Part shown: positions 1-9,510 of the stretch, one piece after another
Layout: each line of letters opens with the position of its first letter
How positions within the stretch are numbered: the stretch's first letter is position 1
Source of the DNA: Nostoc favosum CHAB5714
GTDB lineage: Bacteria > Cyanobacteriota > Cyanobacteriia > Cyanobacteriales > Nostocaceae
Reading direction: 5' to 3'
DNA length: 64,000 bases
Assembly: GCF_020829495.1 (NCBI RefSeq)
Contig: NZ_JAIVFQ010000005.1
Coordinates: 62,001-126,000 of the forward strand
Program-made: the position numbers and the translations under genes
The notes under the pieces: model-generated
Told to the model about the DNA's origin: nothing
Database searches by the model: none
Seen by the model: the letters and a program-made list of their open reading frames with translations, nothing else

Positions 1-1250
1 TCGGTTAAGCTAGCCAAGTCTGAAATTAAAGGTGGTAAATTTGGAGGAACACTAACTTGCAAAGTCTGTTGCCTAGCTCCAGCCCTTTCACCAAAATACT
101 CGGCAACGTGAGGCAGCCAGGTTTGAAGTTGAATTGAAGTTAATTCCAACGGATAGACATCTGCATCAATCATTCGCATATACAGTAAATTGTCTACTAA
201 ATCTAGTTCTTGTTCGCACTGTTCACGCAGGATAGTTAAGTAGCGGGCTACAGATTCAGATGGGGAAAGTGCGTTTGAATTTAAGATACCCTGCCGATCA
301 AGAATATTTTCTAGCACGGAAATGGTCATTTTGATGTTTGACAAAGGCGTTCGCATTTCATGAGAAGTGGTTGCGAGAAAATCCTCTTTCAACTGGTTTA
401 GCCGTTGGAATTCTGCCACTTGAATTTCTAGTTGTTGGGCACGTTCATCTGCGAGATTTTGTTCTTCGGTTAATCGTCGTTGCGTGTCATCCCGAAAAAC
501 TAGTACGGCTCCTGTAATTACACCATTATTATTTCTCAGAGGAGTAGCGCTATCAGCTACTGGTATACTTGTCCCGTCTCTAGCAACTAGTAAGATGCGA
601 CTGCCTAGATAGATAGTAGTTTCTTGTTGCAGAGCTGCGATAATTGGATTTTGAGCGGGGATCTGAGTTTGTTCATCAACGAGCTTGAACACCTCGGTTA
701 ACATTCGTCCCTTGGCTTCATTCCATCGCCACCCTGTCAATGCTTCAGCTACCTGATTTAGATACTTAATGGTTAACTGAAGATCGACTACGATCACCCC
801 GTCCCCCATTCCTCGAAGCACAGAACTCAAAAATTGTTCGTGTTCATAACGATTGAGTGCTGTTTGAATGGCAACGTAGAGTTCTTGCTCTTTAATTGGT
901 TTGAGAATATATCCAAAGGGGGATGTCAGCGTTGCCCGCTCTACAGTACTTTTATCAGAATGTCCTGTGACGTAGATAGCAGGAATTTGCAAATTCTGCC
1001 AAATTTTCTCTGCTGCCTGTATACCATCTATTTCACCCCGTAACCTGATATCCATTAAAATCAGGTTTGGGCGTAATTCGGTTGCTTTTACAATTGCCCC
1101 TTCTGCGGAATCGGCTATATCTAAAACAGTGTATCCCAGAGACTCTAAACTTTCTTGCAAATTAATCGCAAGAATATATTCGTCTTCAACAACGAGGATT
1201 CTAACTGTCTGCTTTGTATGTATGTTTGATGGGATGTCAATTGTGTTCAT
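1..1250 (-). CDS. Receiver-PAS-histidine kinase hybrid, 3' end outside window
   Basis: This is a signal-transduction kinase whose C-terminus lies beyond the left edge; about 416 codons are visible. Reading the minus strand from the ATG at 1250 gives an N-terminal receiver domain (about residues 17-135) with the acidic pair E22/D23, the phospho-acceptor D67 in LILMDIRL and the conserved Lys in YILKPIKE. A PAS domain (about 145-260) follows, then a short coiled linker and a HisKA dimerisation helix with the phospho-acceptor His near 297 (SHEMRTPLSNIK). The HATPase domain should follow off-window. The start overlaps the stop of the upstream kinase gene by four bases (ATGA), so the two are probably translationally coupled and may form a phosphorelay in which the upstream kinase phosphorylates D67. 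The signal sensed is unknown. Confidence 0.9.
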   Translation of the reverse strand, partial: MNTIDIPSNIHTKQTVRILVVEDEYILAINLQESLESLGYTVLDIADSAEGAIVKATELRPNLILMDIRLRGEIDGIQAAEKIWQNLQIPAIYVTGHSDKSTVERATLTSPFGYILKPIKEQELYVAIQTALNRYEHEQFLSSVLRGMGDGVIVVDLQLTIKYLNQVAEALTGWRWNEAKGRMLTEVFKLVDEQTQIPAQNPIIAALQQETTIYLGSRILLVARDGTSIPVADSATPLRNNNGVITGAVLVFRDDTQRRLTEEQNLADERAQQLEIQVAEFQRLNQLKEDFLATTSHEMRTPLSNIKMTISVLENILDRQGILNSNALSPSESVARYLTILREQCEQELDLVDNLLYMRMIDADVYPLELTSIQLQTWLPHVAEYFGERAGARQQTLQVSVPPNLPPLISDLASLT

Positions 1251-4200
1251 GCACGGCTGTTTGTAAAAGTAATTTTGAACTGTGTTCCGTGGTGAGAGTC
1301 AATTTCGAGCTTTCCCCTCAGTTGCTTGACTAAACCTTGGACAAGGGTTATGCCAAGTGTTTTAGCCTTTTTGCTATCAAAATTTTCAGGTAAACCAATG
1401 CCATTATCTCGAATAATCAGTGCCAAAGTAGACTCGGATTCTTGATAAAACTTAACCTCAATTTCCCCTCTACGATTACCAACAAAGGCGTATTTCAAAG
1501 CATTGGAAACCAGTTCATTGATAATCAAGCCACAGGGAATGGCGGTTTCGATGTCGAGGCTAGCATTATCAACTTGAATCTTCAGTTGAATTTGGCTAGA
1601 ACTGACGTTATAGGAATCAAATAAATGAGTTGTTAAATCTGGGATGTATTGAGCGAAATCAATATCAGCGAGGTCTTCAGAGCGGTATAACTTTTCATGA
1701 ACCAAGGCAATGGAGGCAATGCGGTTTTGGCTATCGCGCAGAATAGGTGTCACCAGAGGATCTTGTGTACGTCTGCACTGCATTTGCAGCAAACTGCTGA
1801 CAATTCCTAAATTGTTTTTCACCCGATGGTGAATTTCCTTAAGTAATACCTCCTTTTCTTTCAGAGAGGCTTTGATTTTTTCCTGCGTTTGCTTATGCTC
1901 GGTGATGTCTTGTTGGACAGCCACAAGGACGCTTCCATACTCAGGATGCTCAAAAACGGAAGCTTTCGCCCTACACCAGAACGGAGTACCATCTTTTTTA
2001 ACATTATAAACTTCATAAGTGGACTCACCGTGTTGCAAGACAGCAGTCCTAATCGCCTGGTAAACTTCTTCAGGTGTAGTATGTTCGTCACCGTAGTTGA
2101 CAATCGACACATGCTGACCGATTAATTCACCAGGTTCATAGCCAAACATCTGCTCAAATTTAGGATTAGCGTAGACAAACACGCTATCTGTGGCATGAAT
2201 TAGGCAAATTCCCTCTGCCATATTACGGGTAATCACTGCTTGTAGTTGTAACATTTGTTCAGCGCGTTTGCGATCGCTGATTTCAACTACAACAATGCCC
2301 ATACTAATGGGTTGATCGGCTTCAGACTGAATCGGAAAGTAGGAAGCTAGCCAAGTTCTGATTACACCGGGCAGTTTTGGAGTTTCGCCACTGATCTCAA
2401 AATCCAGAATCGCTTCACCCGTGGTTAAAACATGTTCAAAGATCGGTTCGAGCCTTGGTGTCAAATCAGGGACAATCTCGCACAGAGTTTTGCCAATATG
2501 CTCGGCTGCGGGAATGCCATTAATTTCTGCTAATGCTTCATTAATCAATGAGAAACGCAGATCCCCATCCAGAATGGTTATACCAACGGGTGCGCTATTG
2601 ATGAAGCTATCCAATAACTTTTGCTTGTGAGCCAGTTCTCGCTCCAAAATCTTACGTTCTGTGATGTCGATCGCCACCCTACCCACTAGCTTTTGTGCAG
2701 ACAATCCTAGAATCGGGAACTTATATACCAAGAACTCTCCAAGGGTGCCGTCTGGTCGGGAAGCAACTTCGATCGCCTCAATTACCTGATTTGTCTGTAT
2801 AACTGTCTGGATGTGATCAAAATGCTGCCGAGCAATTTCATCTGGGTAGAGATCAAAAATGGATTGTCCAATCACCTGTTCGGGTAGTAATTTAAATATC
2901 CGCAGGTATGTTTGGTTTGAGTAAAGTACACGCCCGTCCGCATCAGCGATCCAAGCTAGCACGGGGCTATTGTCCATAAATGCCTGGAACCGGGCTTCAC
3001 TTTCTTGCAGGGCTGCTTCTGCTTGCTTGCGATCTTCTGCAACACGCTTAAACGCAGTGATATCCGTGACTCGTACCAGGTTCATCACATTGCCAGCGAC
3101 TGTGATTTGTTTGGCTGCTATGTTTCCCCAAAAGGATTTGCCCTGCTTGGTAACATATTCAATTTCTCGACTCCAAAACCCTTGCTGGTTCATTTCTTCA
3201 GTTATGGAGGTTAACTCATCAGGGGTGAACTGTTGTTTTTGCAGAGTGTGACCTTCAATATTAGTGAGTTCAGCTTTGCTAGAGGCTGCAAATAGCTTTA
3301 CTGCTTGATCGTTACAGTCAGTGGTGAGTAAAGTTTCTGCATCCACAAGAAAAAGCGCATCAGCAGATTCATTATAAACAGCTTCTAGAAGATCACGACT
3401 ACGAATGATTTCTAATTCAGTTTGTTTTCGTTGTGTAATATCTAGGATAGATCCTAACAACTTAACTGCATTCCCTTGGGGATTATAAACTATCTCTGCT
3501 TTCGCCTCAAGGTAGCGGACTGAGCCATCGGGTCGGACAATTCGATACTCAATATTGAAAGGGGTTTCTTGGGCAATCGCCTGTTCAAAATTGGTCTGGA
3601 ACAGTTCTCGATCCTCTGGGTGAACCATCTGGAGGAATTCTGCCTGGGTGGGTTCGCTTTGAGTTGGATTTAGACCAAAAACGCGAAAAGTTTCCATTGA
3701 CCAGGAGCGTTTTTTAGTTTCTAAGTTCCATTCCCAACTGCCGATATGGGCGATCTGTTGAGTAGTGGCTAGCTGCGCTTCACTTTGTTGGAGTTTTTCC
3801 TCAGCTTGTTTGTGTTCGCTAATGTCCCCAAGTGAACCGACCAATCGAACGGGATTTCCTTGTTCATTCCAGATAGCTTTTGCCCGCGATCGCACCCAGC
3901 GATAACTGCCATCCTTGCACCGCAGACGATATTCAAGGTTATAATCGGCAACTTGCCTAAGCAAATAAGCTTTTTGTGCAGCTATGACTCTGGTATAATC
4001 ATCAGGATGAATGCGAATACTCCACTCATCATCACAATTGCTAAGTTCGTTAGGTTCATATCCCAAAATTGTGAACCAACGCTCAGACCGGAAGGTTTGA
4101 TTCGTAGATATGTCCCAATCCCAAATTCCTTCATCAGTACCTGCGATCGCTAATTGCCAACGTTCTTCACTTTGACGCAATATTTCTTCACTGCGCTTGA

Positions 4201-5554
4201 GGTCGGTGACATCTACCACCAGTCCATCCCAAGCCACACGCCCATTTTTCAACTGACGTGGTGTAGAACGGAAATGAAACCATTTGAGTTTACCACTGGG
4301 CGTTCGGATTCGCAGTTGAATATCAAACACAGACAGATTCAGGCGGGACTCTGCAACGGCTGTCCGTAGGCGGGGGATATCCTCTGGAATAAACTGGCGA
4401 TAAAGCAGAGATGAATCTTTGAGTGCATCTTCTGCCTTGACTTCCATCAGTCTTTCAATTCCCTCACTCAGGTAGGAAAAGCGATCGCTACCATCCAATT
4501 CGCGGATTACCCGATAAACTGCGCCATTAGGCAGATTATCTCCAATCAAGTACAACATCACTTCACGCTCAGACAAGGCAAGTTCTGTTGCTTTGCGTTC
4601 GGTAATATCTCGTCCTTCTGGAATCAACAAAACGACTTCACCCGTCTCATTTTGCTGCGGACGCAGTGAAAAATCGATTGTTGCTACTCGGTTATTTGCG
4701 CCGAGAACATCAACTTCATAGCAGACAAACTCCCCTTGAGCTGCACGAGCGATCGCTTGTTTTAATTCTTCTTGAGTTTGAGGTGAAATCGTCCACCAGT
4801 GTGCTTCCCAAAAAGGGCGATTAATCACATCTTCAAGCTTAAGCCCGCCAAAAGTGAGCGCAGTCTGGTTCGTCTCTAGTAAAATGCCATCTGGCGTTAG
4901 CAGTCCTGTGAATTGGAAAGTGTTATAGAATACACGGAATCGGCAATCGCTTTCCTGTAGTGCAGTAGTGCGTTCCTCCACTTTGGCTTCTAACTCGGCC
5001 TTGAGGGTTTGCAGGTTGTGGTAGAGTTGGGCTTGTTGGATAGCGATCGCTAGTTGCACCGTCAGTTGGTTGAGAAATTCTACCTCAAATGTTTGCCATT
5101 GGCGGGGGGCAGAACATTGATGCACGATGAATAGTCCCCATTCAACTGCTGAAGTCCCTTGGTTATCTAACAAAATGGGGACAACTAAATTCGCCTTGAT
5201 TTGAAACTGTTCCAAAAGTTGAATATGGCGATCGCTTAAACCCGCTTCGTAGATGTTCGTCGCTGCCCAGATTTTTCCTTGGTAGTATTCTTCCCCTTGG
5301 CTTTGCTGAAAATCGGTATTTTCAATCTCCAGTCCCAAGGTTGGTGTCCATTGGGATAATACCGACTCAGCTATGACTTTACCCCCCATTTGATGAGTAA
5401 ATTGATACACTAACACGCGATCAGCCTTGAGTAACTGGCGGGCTTCTTTGACACTCTTAGCGAAGATATCTTGAAACTTCAAGGACTTGCGAATATCAAG
5501 AGCGATCGCTCCAATTAACTTTTGTTGTTCCTGTAGCTGTTTTAGGTGCTGCAT
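1247..5554 (-). CDS. Multi-PAS sensor histidine kinase (GAF, 8 PAS, HisKA_2)
   Basis: This is a 1435-residue cytoplasmic sensor kinase with no convincing membrane segment. A phytochrome-type GAF domain occupies about residues 1-190 but I see no obvious chromophore Cys. A short coiled coil follows, then eight consecutive PAS/PAC units, recognisable by their C-terminal DITE(R/H)K-type signatures (for example VDVTDLKR, GSLGDISEHK, GSILDITQRK, AIDITERK, QQDITEHK). The catalytic core begins near 1240 with EIHHRVKNNLGIVSSLLQMQ, the HisKA_2 phospho-acceptor motif, and ends with a HATPase carrying NELVSNALKYAF and DNGIGLP. HisKA_2 kinases commonly signal to separate response regulators; the receiver-bearing kinase overlapping its 3' end is the obvious candidate partner. 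The PAS units suggest redox, light or ligand sensing, but the signal cannot be read from sequence. Confidence 0.93.
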   Translation of the reverse strand: MQHLKQLQEQQKLIGAIALDIRKSLKFQDIFAKSVKEARQLLKADRVLVYQFTHQMGGKVIAESVLSQWTPTLGLEIENTDFQQSQGEEYYQGKIWAATNIYEAGLSDRHIQLLEQFQIKANLVVPILLDNQGTSAVEWGLFIVHQCSAPRQWQTFEVEFLNQLTVQLAIAIQQAQLYHNLQTLKAELEAKVEERTTALQESDCRFRVFYNTFQFTGLLTPDGILLETNQTALTFGGLKLEDVINRPFWEAHWWTISPQTQEELKQAIARAAQGEFVCYEVDVLGANNRVATIDFSLRPQQNETGEVVLLIPEGRDITERKATELALSEREVMLYLIGDNLPNGAVYRVIRELDGSDRFSYLSEGIERLMEVKAEDALKDSSLLYRQFIPEDIPRLRTAVAESRLNLSVFDIQLRIRTPSGKLKWFHFRSTPRQLKNGRVAWDGLVVDVTDLKRSEEILRQSEERWQLAIAGTDEGIWDWDISTNQTFRSERWFTILGYEPNELSNCDDEWSIRIHPDDYTRVIAAQKAYLLRQVADYNLEYRLRCKDGSYRWVRSRAKAIWNEQGNPVRLVGSLGDISEHKQAEEKLQQSEAQLATTQQIAHIGSWEWNLETKKRSWSMETFRVFGLNPTQSEPTQAEFLQMVHPEDRELFQTNFEQAIAQETPFNIEYRIVRPDGSVRYLEAKAEIVYNPQGNAVKLLGSILDITQRKQTELEIIRSRDLLEAVYNESADALFLVDAETLLTTDCNDQAVKLFAASSKAELTNIEGHTLQKQQFTPDELTSITEEMNQQGFWSREIEYVTKQGKSFWGNIAAKQITVAGNVMNLVRVTDITAFKRVAEDRKQAEAALQESEARFQAFMDNSPVLAWIADADGRVLYSNQTYLRIFKLLPEQVIGQSIFDLYPDEIARQHFDHIQTVIQTNQVIEAIEVASRPDGTLGEFLVYKFPILGLSAQKLVGRVAIDITERKILERELAHKQKLLDSFINSAPVGITILDGDLRFSLINEALAEINGIPAAEHIGKTLCEIVPDLTPRLEPIFEHVLTTGEAILDFEISGETPKLPGVIRTWLASYFPIQSEADQPISMGIVVVEISDRKRAEQMLQLQAVITRNMAEGICLIHATDSVFVYANPKFEQMFGYEPGELIGQHVSIVNYGDEHTTPEEVYQAIRTAVLQHGESTYEVYNVKKDGTPFWCRAKASVFEHPEYGSVLVAVQQDITEHKQTQEKIKASLKEKEVLLKEIHHRVKNNLGIVSSLLQMQCRRTQDPLVTPILRDSQNRIASIALVHEKLYRSEDLADIDFAQYIPDLTTHLFDSYNVSSSQIQLKIQVDNASLDIETAIPCGLIINELVSNALKYAFVGNRRGEIEVKFYQESESTLALIIRDNGIGLPENFDSKKAKTLGITLVQGLVKQLRGKLEIDSHHGTQFKITFTNSRA

Positions 5555-5591
5555 TAGCTGTAATTGTTAGCTTTTAACCTACGTACAAGCG

Positions 5592-5622
5592 CCCAATCCC
5601 CCATGTCCAATGCCCAATGCCC
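5592..5622. repeat. CCAATGC-type heptanucleotide tandem repeat
   Basis: A short degenerate run of the CCCAATG/CCCATGT heptamer lies in the 140-bp gap between the divergently transcribed PAS kinase and ldpA. It is the same simple repeat found at 11761, 21091, 41080 and 56711. Confidence 0.7.
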
Positions 5623-5694
5623 TGAATCAAGAAATCCGGACTTTTTCTTGATCGCGGACTACTATTTTTAGTCGCATAAACGCATAATAGAATA

Positions 5695-6930
5695 GTGACT
5701 GATCTGTTCGCCCCTTTACAATCTCTCAAGCAAGGTGACTGGTTCAAGCTGATCTGCGGAGCCAGCTTCCAGCATTTACCGGCAGTCAGAAGTTTAACGT
5801 TAGCCTATACTTTGGCGGGCGCTGACTGCATAGATGTTGCAGCTGATCCAGCAGTGATTGCAGCGGCGCAAGCAGGGCTACAAGTAGCCAAATCTCTGGC
5901 TACGGATGCCCAAAAGCGAGGCTTTAGCTACAAAGGTAACTCACCCTTTTTGATGGTAAGCCTGAACGATGGAGAAGACCCCCATTTTCGGAAAGCAGAA
6001 TTTAATCCTACTGAGTGTCCTACAGACTGCCCTAGACCCTGTGAACGGATTTGTCCGGCACAAGCAATTGTGTTTAACAAAGAAAACTTTTCCGGAGTAA
6101 TATCAGAAAAGTGCTATGGCTGCGGTCGTTGTATACCAGTTTGCCCATATAGTATAATTGATACAAGTTCATATATGTCAACGCCGGGAGCGATCGCGCC
6201 ATTGGTAATGTCAACGGGAGTAGATGCCGTAGAAATCCATACAAAAGTTGGGCGGTTGACAGAATTTGAGCAATTATGGCAGGCAATTTCACCGTGGGCT
6301 GATCAATTAAAGCTACTAGCTATCAGCTGTCCCGATGGCGAGGGGATGATTAACTACCTAAGAGCAGTATATGACCTGATTGCCCCACTCAAGAGTGCCT
6401 TAATTTGGCAAACCGACGGCCGTCCTATGAGTGGTGATATTGGCGATGGCACCACAATAGCCTCGGTGAAATTAGGGCAAAAAGTTTTGGCAGCTAAGTT
6501 ACCGGGATATGTGCAGTTAGCAGGCGGCACTAATAGTTATACCGTTGCTAAGTTAAAGGCAATGGGACTACTGAAGAGAGCAGGGGGAGCAGGGGGAGCA
6601 GGGGGAGATGAGGGAGCAGGGGGAGCAGGGGGAGATGAGGGAGCAGGGGGAGATAGGGAAGTAAATTCTTCTTCATCCCCCTCATCCCCCTCATCCCCCT
6701 CATCCCCCTCATCCCCCTCATCCCCCTCATCCTCCATCGCCGGGGTCGCCTACGGTAGCTACGCCCGCGTACTGCTGTCACCAATTCTCGAACAGTTAGA
6801 GAATAAGGAGGTAAGTAACACCAATGTGCAAGCGAATCTTCGCCTCGAAGAAAATGACGTATTACTTTGGCAAGCTGTAAAACTTGCCCATTCTCTCGTT
6901 TCCCAGATCAAGTCACAGCAGGAGCGTTAA
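5695..6930 (+). CDS. ldpA: LdpA-type iron-sulfur protein (circadian input)
   Basis: LdpA is a cyanobacterial iron-sulfur protein that links cellular redox state to the period of the Kai clock in Synechococcus. Two ferredoxin-like Cys clusters are visible: C108, C112, C116, C120, then C140, C143, C146, C150 (CYGCGRCIPVCPYS), enough for two 4Fe-4S clusters. The rest is the LdpA-specific C-terminal region. The start is a GTG at 5695; no better ATG exists before the conserved N-terminus. The odd part is residues about 296-347, a Gly/Ala-rich then Ser/Pro-rich stretch encoded entirely by 9-bp direct repeats that keep the frame; it looks like a repeat insertion in the middle of the C-terminal domain. 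The next gene follows closely on the same strand. Confidence 0.85.
   Translation: MTDLFAPLQSLKQGDWFKLICGASFQHLPAVRSLTLAYTLAGADCIDVAADPAVIAAAQAGLQVAKSLATDAQKRGFSYKGNSPFLMVSLNDGEDPHFRKAEFNPTECPTDCPRPCERICPAQAIVFNKENFSGVISEKCYGCGRCIPVCPYSIIDTSSYMSTPGAIAPLVMSTGVDAVEIHTKVGRLTEFEQLWQAISPWADQLKLLAISCPDGEGMINYLRAVYDLIAPLKSALIWQTDGRPMSGDIGDGTTIASVKLGQKVLAAKLPGYVQLAGGTNSYTVAKLKAMGLLKRAGGAGGAGGDEGAGGAGGDEGAGGDREVNSSSSPSSPSSPSSPSSPSSPSSSIAGVAYGSYARVLLSPILEQLENKEVSNTNVQANLRLEENDVLLWQAVKLAHSLVSQIKSQQER
6580..6738 (+). repeat. In-frame 9-bp repeat array inside ldpA
   Basis: The first half consists of GCAGGGGGA and GATGAGGGA nonamers (Ala-Gly-Gly, Asp-Glu-Gly). The second half consists of TCCCCCTCA-type nonamers (Ser-Pro-Ser). 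The two halves are largely reverse complements, so the transcript could fold into a long G/C hairpin. Unit length is a multiple of three throughout and no stop is introduced. A near-identical array occurs inside rsmB at 19051. Confidence 0.9.
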
Positions 6931-7014
6931 TTGCTCGTTTCGGAAAATTACCCAAAGCGGGTTCTCCTGCACGCAAATGTCCTCGCTATCTCTAAAAACG
7001 TCACCATAGAAAGC

Positions 7015-8748
7015 ATGACGATTACAGACGATCTCCAAAAGTTATTAGACATTTTGCCCCAAGACCTGCAACAAGTACTAGAGAGTCATCCCAAACGAGA
7101 TAGTTTAGTAGAAGTGGTCTTGGATTTGGGCCGTCGCCCAGAGGCTCGGTTTCCTAATCAAGCTGAGTATCTGAGCGAAGTACCCGTTACTCAAGAACAG
7201 ATAGATGATTGTATTCAAAGAGTTGGAATCTTTGGCGGAGATAATCGAGCAGGAATTGAGCAAACTTTGCATCGGATCAGCGCCATCCGCAACCGCACGG
7301 GTAAGATTATTGGCTTGACTTGTCGCGTTGGTCGAGCGGTATTCGGAACCATTGGCATGATCCGCGATTTGGTAGAAACTGGTAAATCGATTCTCATGCT
7401 GGGGCGTCCAGGCGTGGGCAAAACTACTGCCTTACGGGAAATTGCCCGTGTTTTGGCGGATGATCTGCAAAAGCGAGTGGTGATTATTGACACATCTAAC
7501 GAAATAGCTGGGGATGGTGATGTTGCTCACCCCGCCATTGGTCGCGCTCGGCGGATGCAAGTGGCTCATCCAGATCAACAGCATCAGGTGATGATTGAGG
7601 CAGTGGAAAACCACATGCCAGAAGTCATTGTCATTGATGAAATTGGCACAGAACTAGAGGCTTTAGCGGCTCGTACTATTGCGGAACGGGGTGTACAGTT
7701 GGTCGGTACTGCCCACGGGAATCAGATCGAAAATCTGATTAAAAACCCCACCCTGGCTGATTTAGTTGGGGGTATCCAAGCTGTGACGCTGGGAGACGAT
7801 GAAGCTAGACGGCGAGGTTCTCAAAAGACTGTTTTGGAGCGGAAAGCCCCTCCTACCTTTGAAATTGCTGTGGAAATGTTGGAGCGCCAACGCTGGACAG
7901 TACACGAAAGTGTTGCTGACACAGTAGATAATCTGCTGCGGGGGCGTCAGCCTACCCCACAAACGAGAACCGTTGATGACCACGGTAAAATCGCTGTTAC
8001 AAGGCAGTTAGCTGTTGTTAACGGTCGCGGTGGACAGCTAGCGACAGTGGAAGAATCTTTCCCACCGGCGCGACCTTCTAATGGCTGGCGTTCATCTGGA
8101 CAAATGGTAGCACTGCCGCAATTGCCTGTAGAGCGGGTAACTGGACGCAGTGAATTTGACCGTTTGCTGGATGAATCCTTCAATTATTCTGACAGCATTG
8201 ATTTGGATGCTGCTACTAGACAGCCAGGGCCGAATGGTGAAGATTTGCCACTGCACGTTTACCCCTATGGCGTTAGTCGCCATCAACTAGAACAGGTAAT
8301 TAGCGTGCTAACTTTGCCCGTGGTATTGACAAAAGATATAGATAGTGCTGATGCAATTTTAGCACTGCGATCGCACGTCAAAAACCACGCCAAATTACGC
8401 CAAATGGCCAAAGCCCGTCATGTACCGATCCACATGATTAAGTCCAGCACCATACCCCAAATTACCCGTGGTTTGCGGCGGTTGCTGAACATGGACGACC
8501 CGGAAATGGCCGATGACCTAGAATTGCAACTGTTTTTGCACAATGGTAGCGATGATGAGATGGATGCCTTGGAAGAAGCTAGACTTGCTGTTGAGCAAAT
8601 TGTGATTCCAAAAGGACAGCCAGTGGACTTATTGCCGCGTTCTCCCCAAGTTCGCAAAATGCAGCATGAGTTGGTAGAACATTATCGCCTCAAGTCGCAT
8701 AGTTTTGGCGAAGAACCAAACCGCCGCTTACGGATTTATCCGGCATAA
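7015..8748 (+). CDS. Ycf45-type AAA ATPase with C-terminal R3H domain
   Basis: This is a 577-residue P-loop ATPase of the Ycf45/SpoIIIAA-like family found in cyanobacteria and some plastids; its biological role is not established. The Walker A is GRPGVGKTT at about 130-138, the Walker B is VIVIDEIGTE near 205, and the protein ends in an R3H single-stranded nucleic-acid-binding domain (HELVEHYRLKSHSFGEEPNR). The frame is open from a TTG at 6931, but the conserved family N-terminus (MTITDDLQKLL) begins at the ATG at 7015, so I use that start. It follows ldpA on the same strand by 84 bases and may be cotranscribed. Binding of RNA or single-stranded DNA is inferred from the R3H domain. Confidence 0.9.
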   Translation: MTITDDLQKLLDILPQDLQQVLESHPKRDSLVEVVLDLGRRPEARFPNQAEYLSEVPVTQEQIDDCIQRVGIFGGDNRAGIEQTLHRISAIRNRTGKIIGLTCRVGRAVFGTIGMIRDLVETGKSILMLGRPGVGKTTALREIARVLADDLQKRVVIIDTSNEIAGDGDVAHPAIGRARRMQVAHPDQQHQVMIEAVENHMPEVIVIDEIGTELEALAARTIAERGVQLVGTAHGNQIENLIKNPTLADLVGGIQAVTLGDDEARRRGSQKTVLERKAPPTFEIAVEMLERQRWTVHESVADTVDNLLRGRQPTPQTRTVDDHGKIAVTRQLAVVNGRGGQLATVEESFPPARPSNGWRSSGQMVALPQLPVERVTGRSEFDRLLDESFNYSDSIDLDAATRQPGPNGEDLPLHVYPYGVSRHQLEQVISVLTLPVVLTKDIDSADAILALRSHVKNHAKLRQMAKARHVPIHMIKSSTIPQITRGLRRLLNMDDPEMADDLELQLFLHNGSDDEMDALEEARLAVEQIVIPKGQPVDLLPRSPQVRKMQHELVEHYRLKSHSFGEEPNRRLRIYPA

Positions 8749-8753
8749 CCTCA

Positions 8754-8806
8754 CCCCCAGCCCCTCTCCGTTGACGTAAGCCTGCCGTTATGCATAGCGG
8801 AGAGGA
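8754..8806. terminator. Possible GC-rich hairpin after the Ycf45-type gene
   Basis: CCTCTCCG and CGGAGAGG arms flank a dispersed-repeat loop shortly after the stop of the upstream gene. It could terminate transcription, but there is no T-run, so it may only be a mobile repeat. Confidence 0.35.
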
Positions 8807-8809
8807 GAG

Positions 8810-8880
8810 TCAATACATAAAAGTTAGTTTTGCCTGTTAATAATAGAAAACTTGATAATTTCAAAATTTTTATGTATTGA
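8810..8880. mobile_element. 71-bp inverted-repeat element (MITE-like)
   Basis: The ends are perfect 13-bp inverted repeats, TCAATACATAAAA at the left and its complement at the right (8868-8880), with an AT-rich centre. No coding capacity. I did not find a second copy in the window. Confidence 0.5.
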
Positions 8881-8913
8881 TGCAGCATCAAACTTAAGAG
8901 AGGAGTTTTCACC

Positions 8914-8946
8914 ATGAAAATACAAAGCCTATTTACCGAAAATTAG
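8914..8946 (+). pseudogene. Possible orphaned 5' end of the ABC exporter gene
   Basis: An ATG preceded by a good ribosome-binding site (AGAGGAG, about 8 bases upstream) opens only MKIQSLFTEN before a TAG. It lies in the same orientation directly before the tnpB remnant and the truncated ABC exporter. ABC exporters often start with a short polar segment like this, so it is plausibly the original start of the exporter gene, cut off by the insertion element. That link is inference. Confidence 0.4.
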
Positions 8947-8954
8947 GGGTCTAG

Positions 8955-9500
8955 CGTTCACAACGTCGAGTTTCCAGAAAGGTAAAAGGTTCAAAAAATA
9001 GGGTTAAGGCAAGACAGATTTTAGGAAAACGCCACCTCAAAATAAGTAGACAACGTAAAGACCACGCTGTAAAACTAGCGCGGTGCGTAGTTCAGTCTAA
9101 CGACTTGATAGCCTACGAAGATTTGAGGATTAAAAATATGGTGAAGAATCATTGTTTGGCTAAGTCCATTAACGATGCATCCTGGTATCAGTTCCGTGTT
9201 TGGCTTGAATACTTTGGTAAAGTGTTTAAACGAGTCACGGTTGCGGTTAATCCGCAATACAGTAGTCAAGAATGCTCTAGCTGCGGTGGAATTGTTCAGA
9301 AAACTCTATCTAGCAGAACGCATGTATGTTTGTGTGGTTGCGTCATGGATAGAGACGAAAACGCAGCGAGAATAATCCTTAGTCGGGGATTGGGTACGGT
9401 AGGGCATACCGGAACCTTTGCGGCGATCGCTTGCAACGCTTGGGGAGATGAAGCCTCTACTCAATCTGGGGAAACCCTGATTCAGCAAGCTATGTCGTAG
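8955..9500 (+). pseudogene. tnpB: Truncated TnpB (IS200/IS605-type element)
   Basis: This is the C-terminal half of a TnpB RNA-guided nuclease-type protein encoded by IS200/IS605-type transposons. The readable frame runs from just after a TAG at 8952: GSKNRVKARQILGKRHLK and QRKDHAVKLARCVVQSND are typical of TnpB, followed by YEDLRIKNM, the zinc-binding CSSCG and a second Cys pair (VCLCG), and the last RuvC motif MDRDENAARIILSRG. The N-terminal half with the first RuvC Asp is missing, so the product cannot be active. An internal ATG at 9138 could still begin a short fragment. The element's 3' end hairpin follows at 9511. Its left end has been lost together with part of the neighbouring ABC gene. 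Confidence 0.85.
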
Positions 9501-9510
9501 ATCCAAGAAT

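Noticed and set aside
3860-4369. Plus-strand frames of 70-97 residues inside the PAS kinase gene
   Set aside because: They are antisense shadows of a strongly coding minus-strand gene.
6537-6784. Antisense frames rich in GDE/MRG repeats within ldpA
   Set aside because: They are the reverse reading of the nonamer array; ldpA is the clear gene here.
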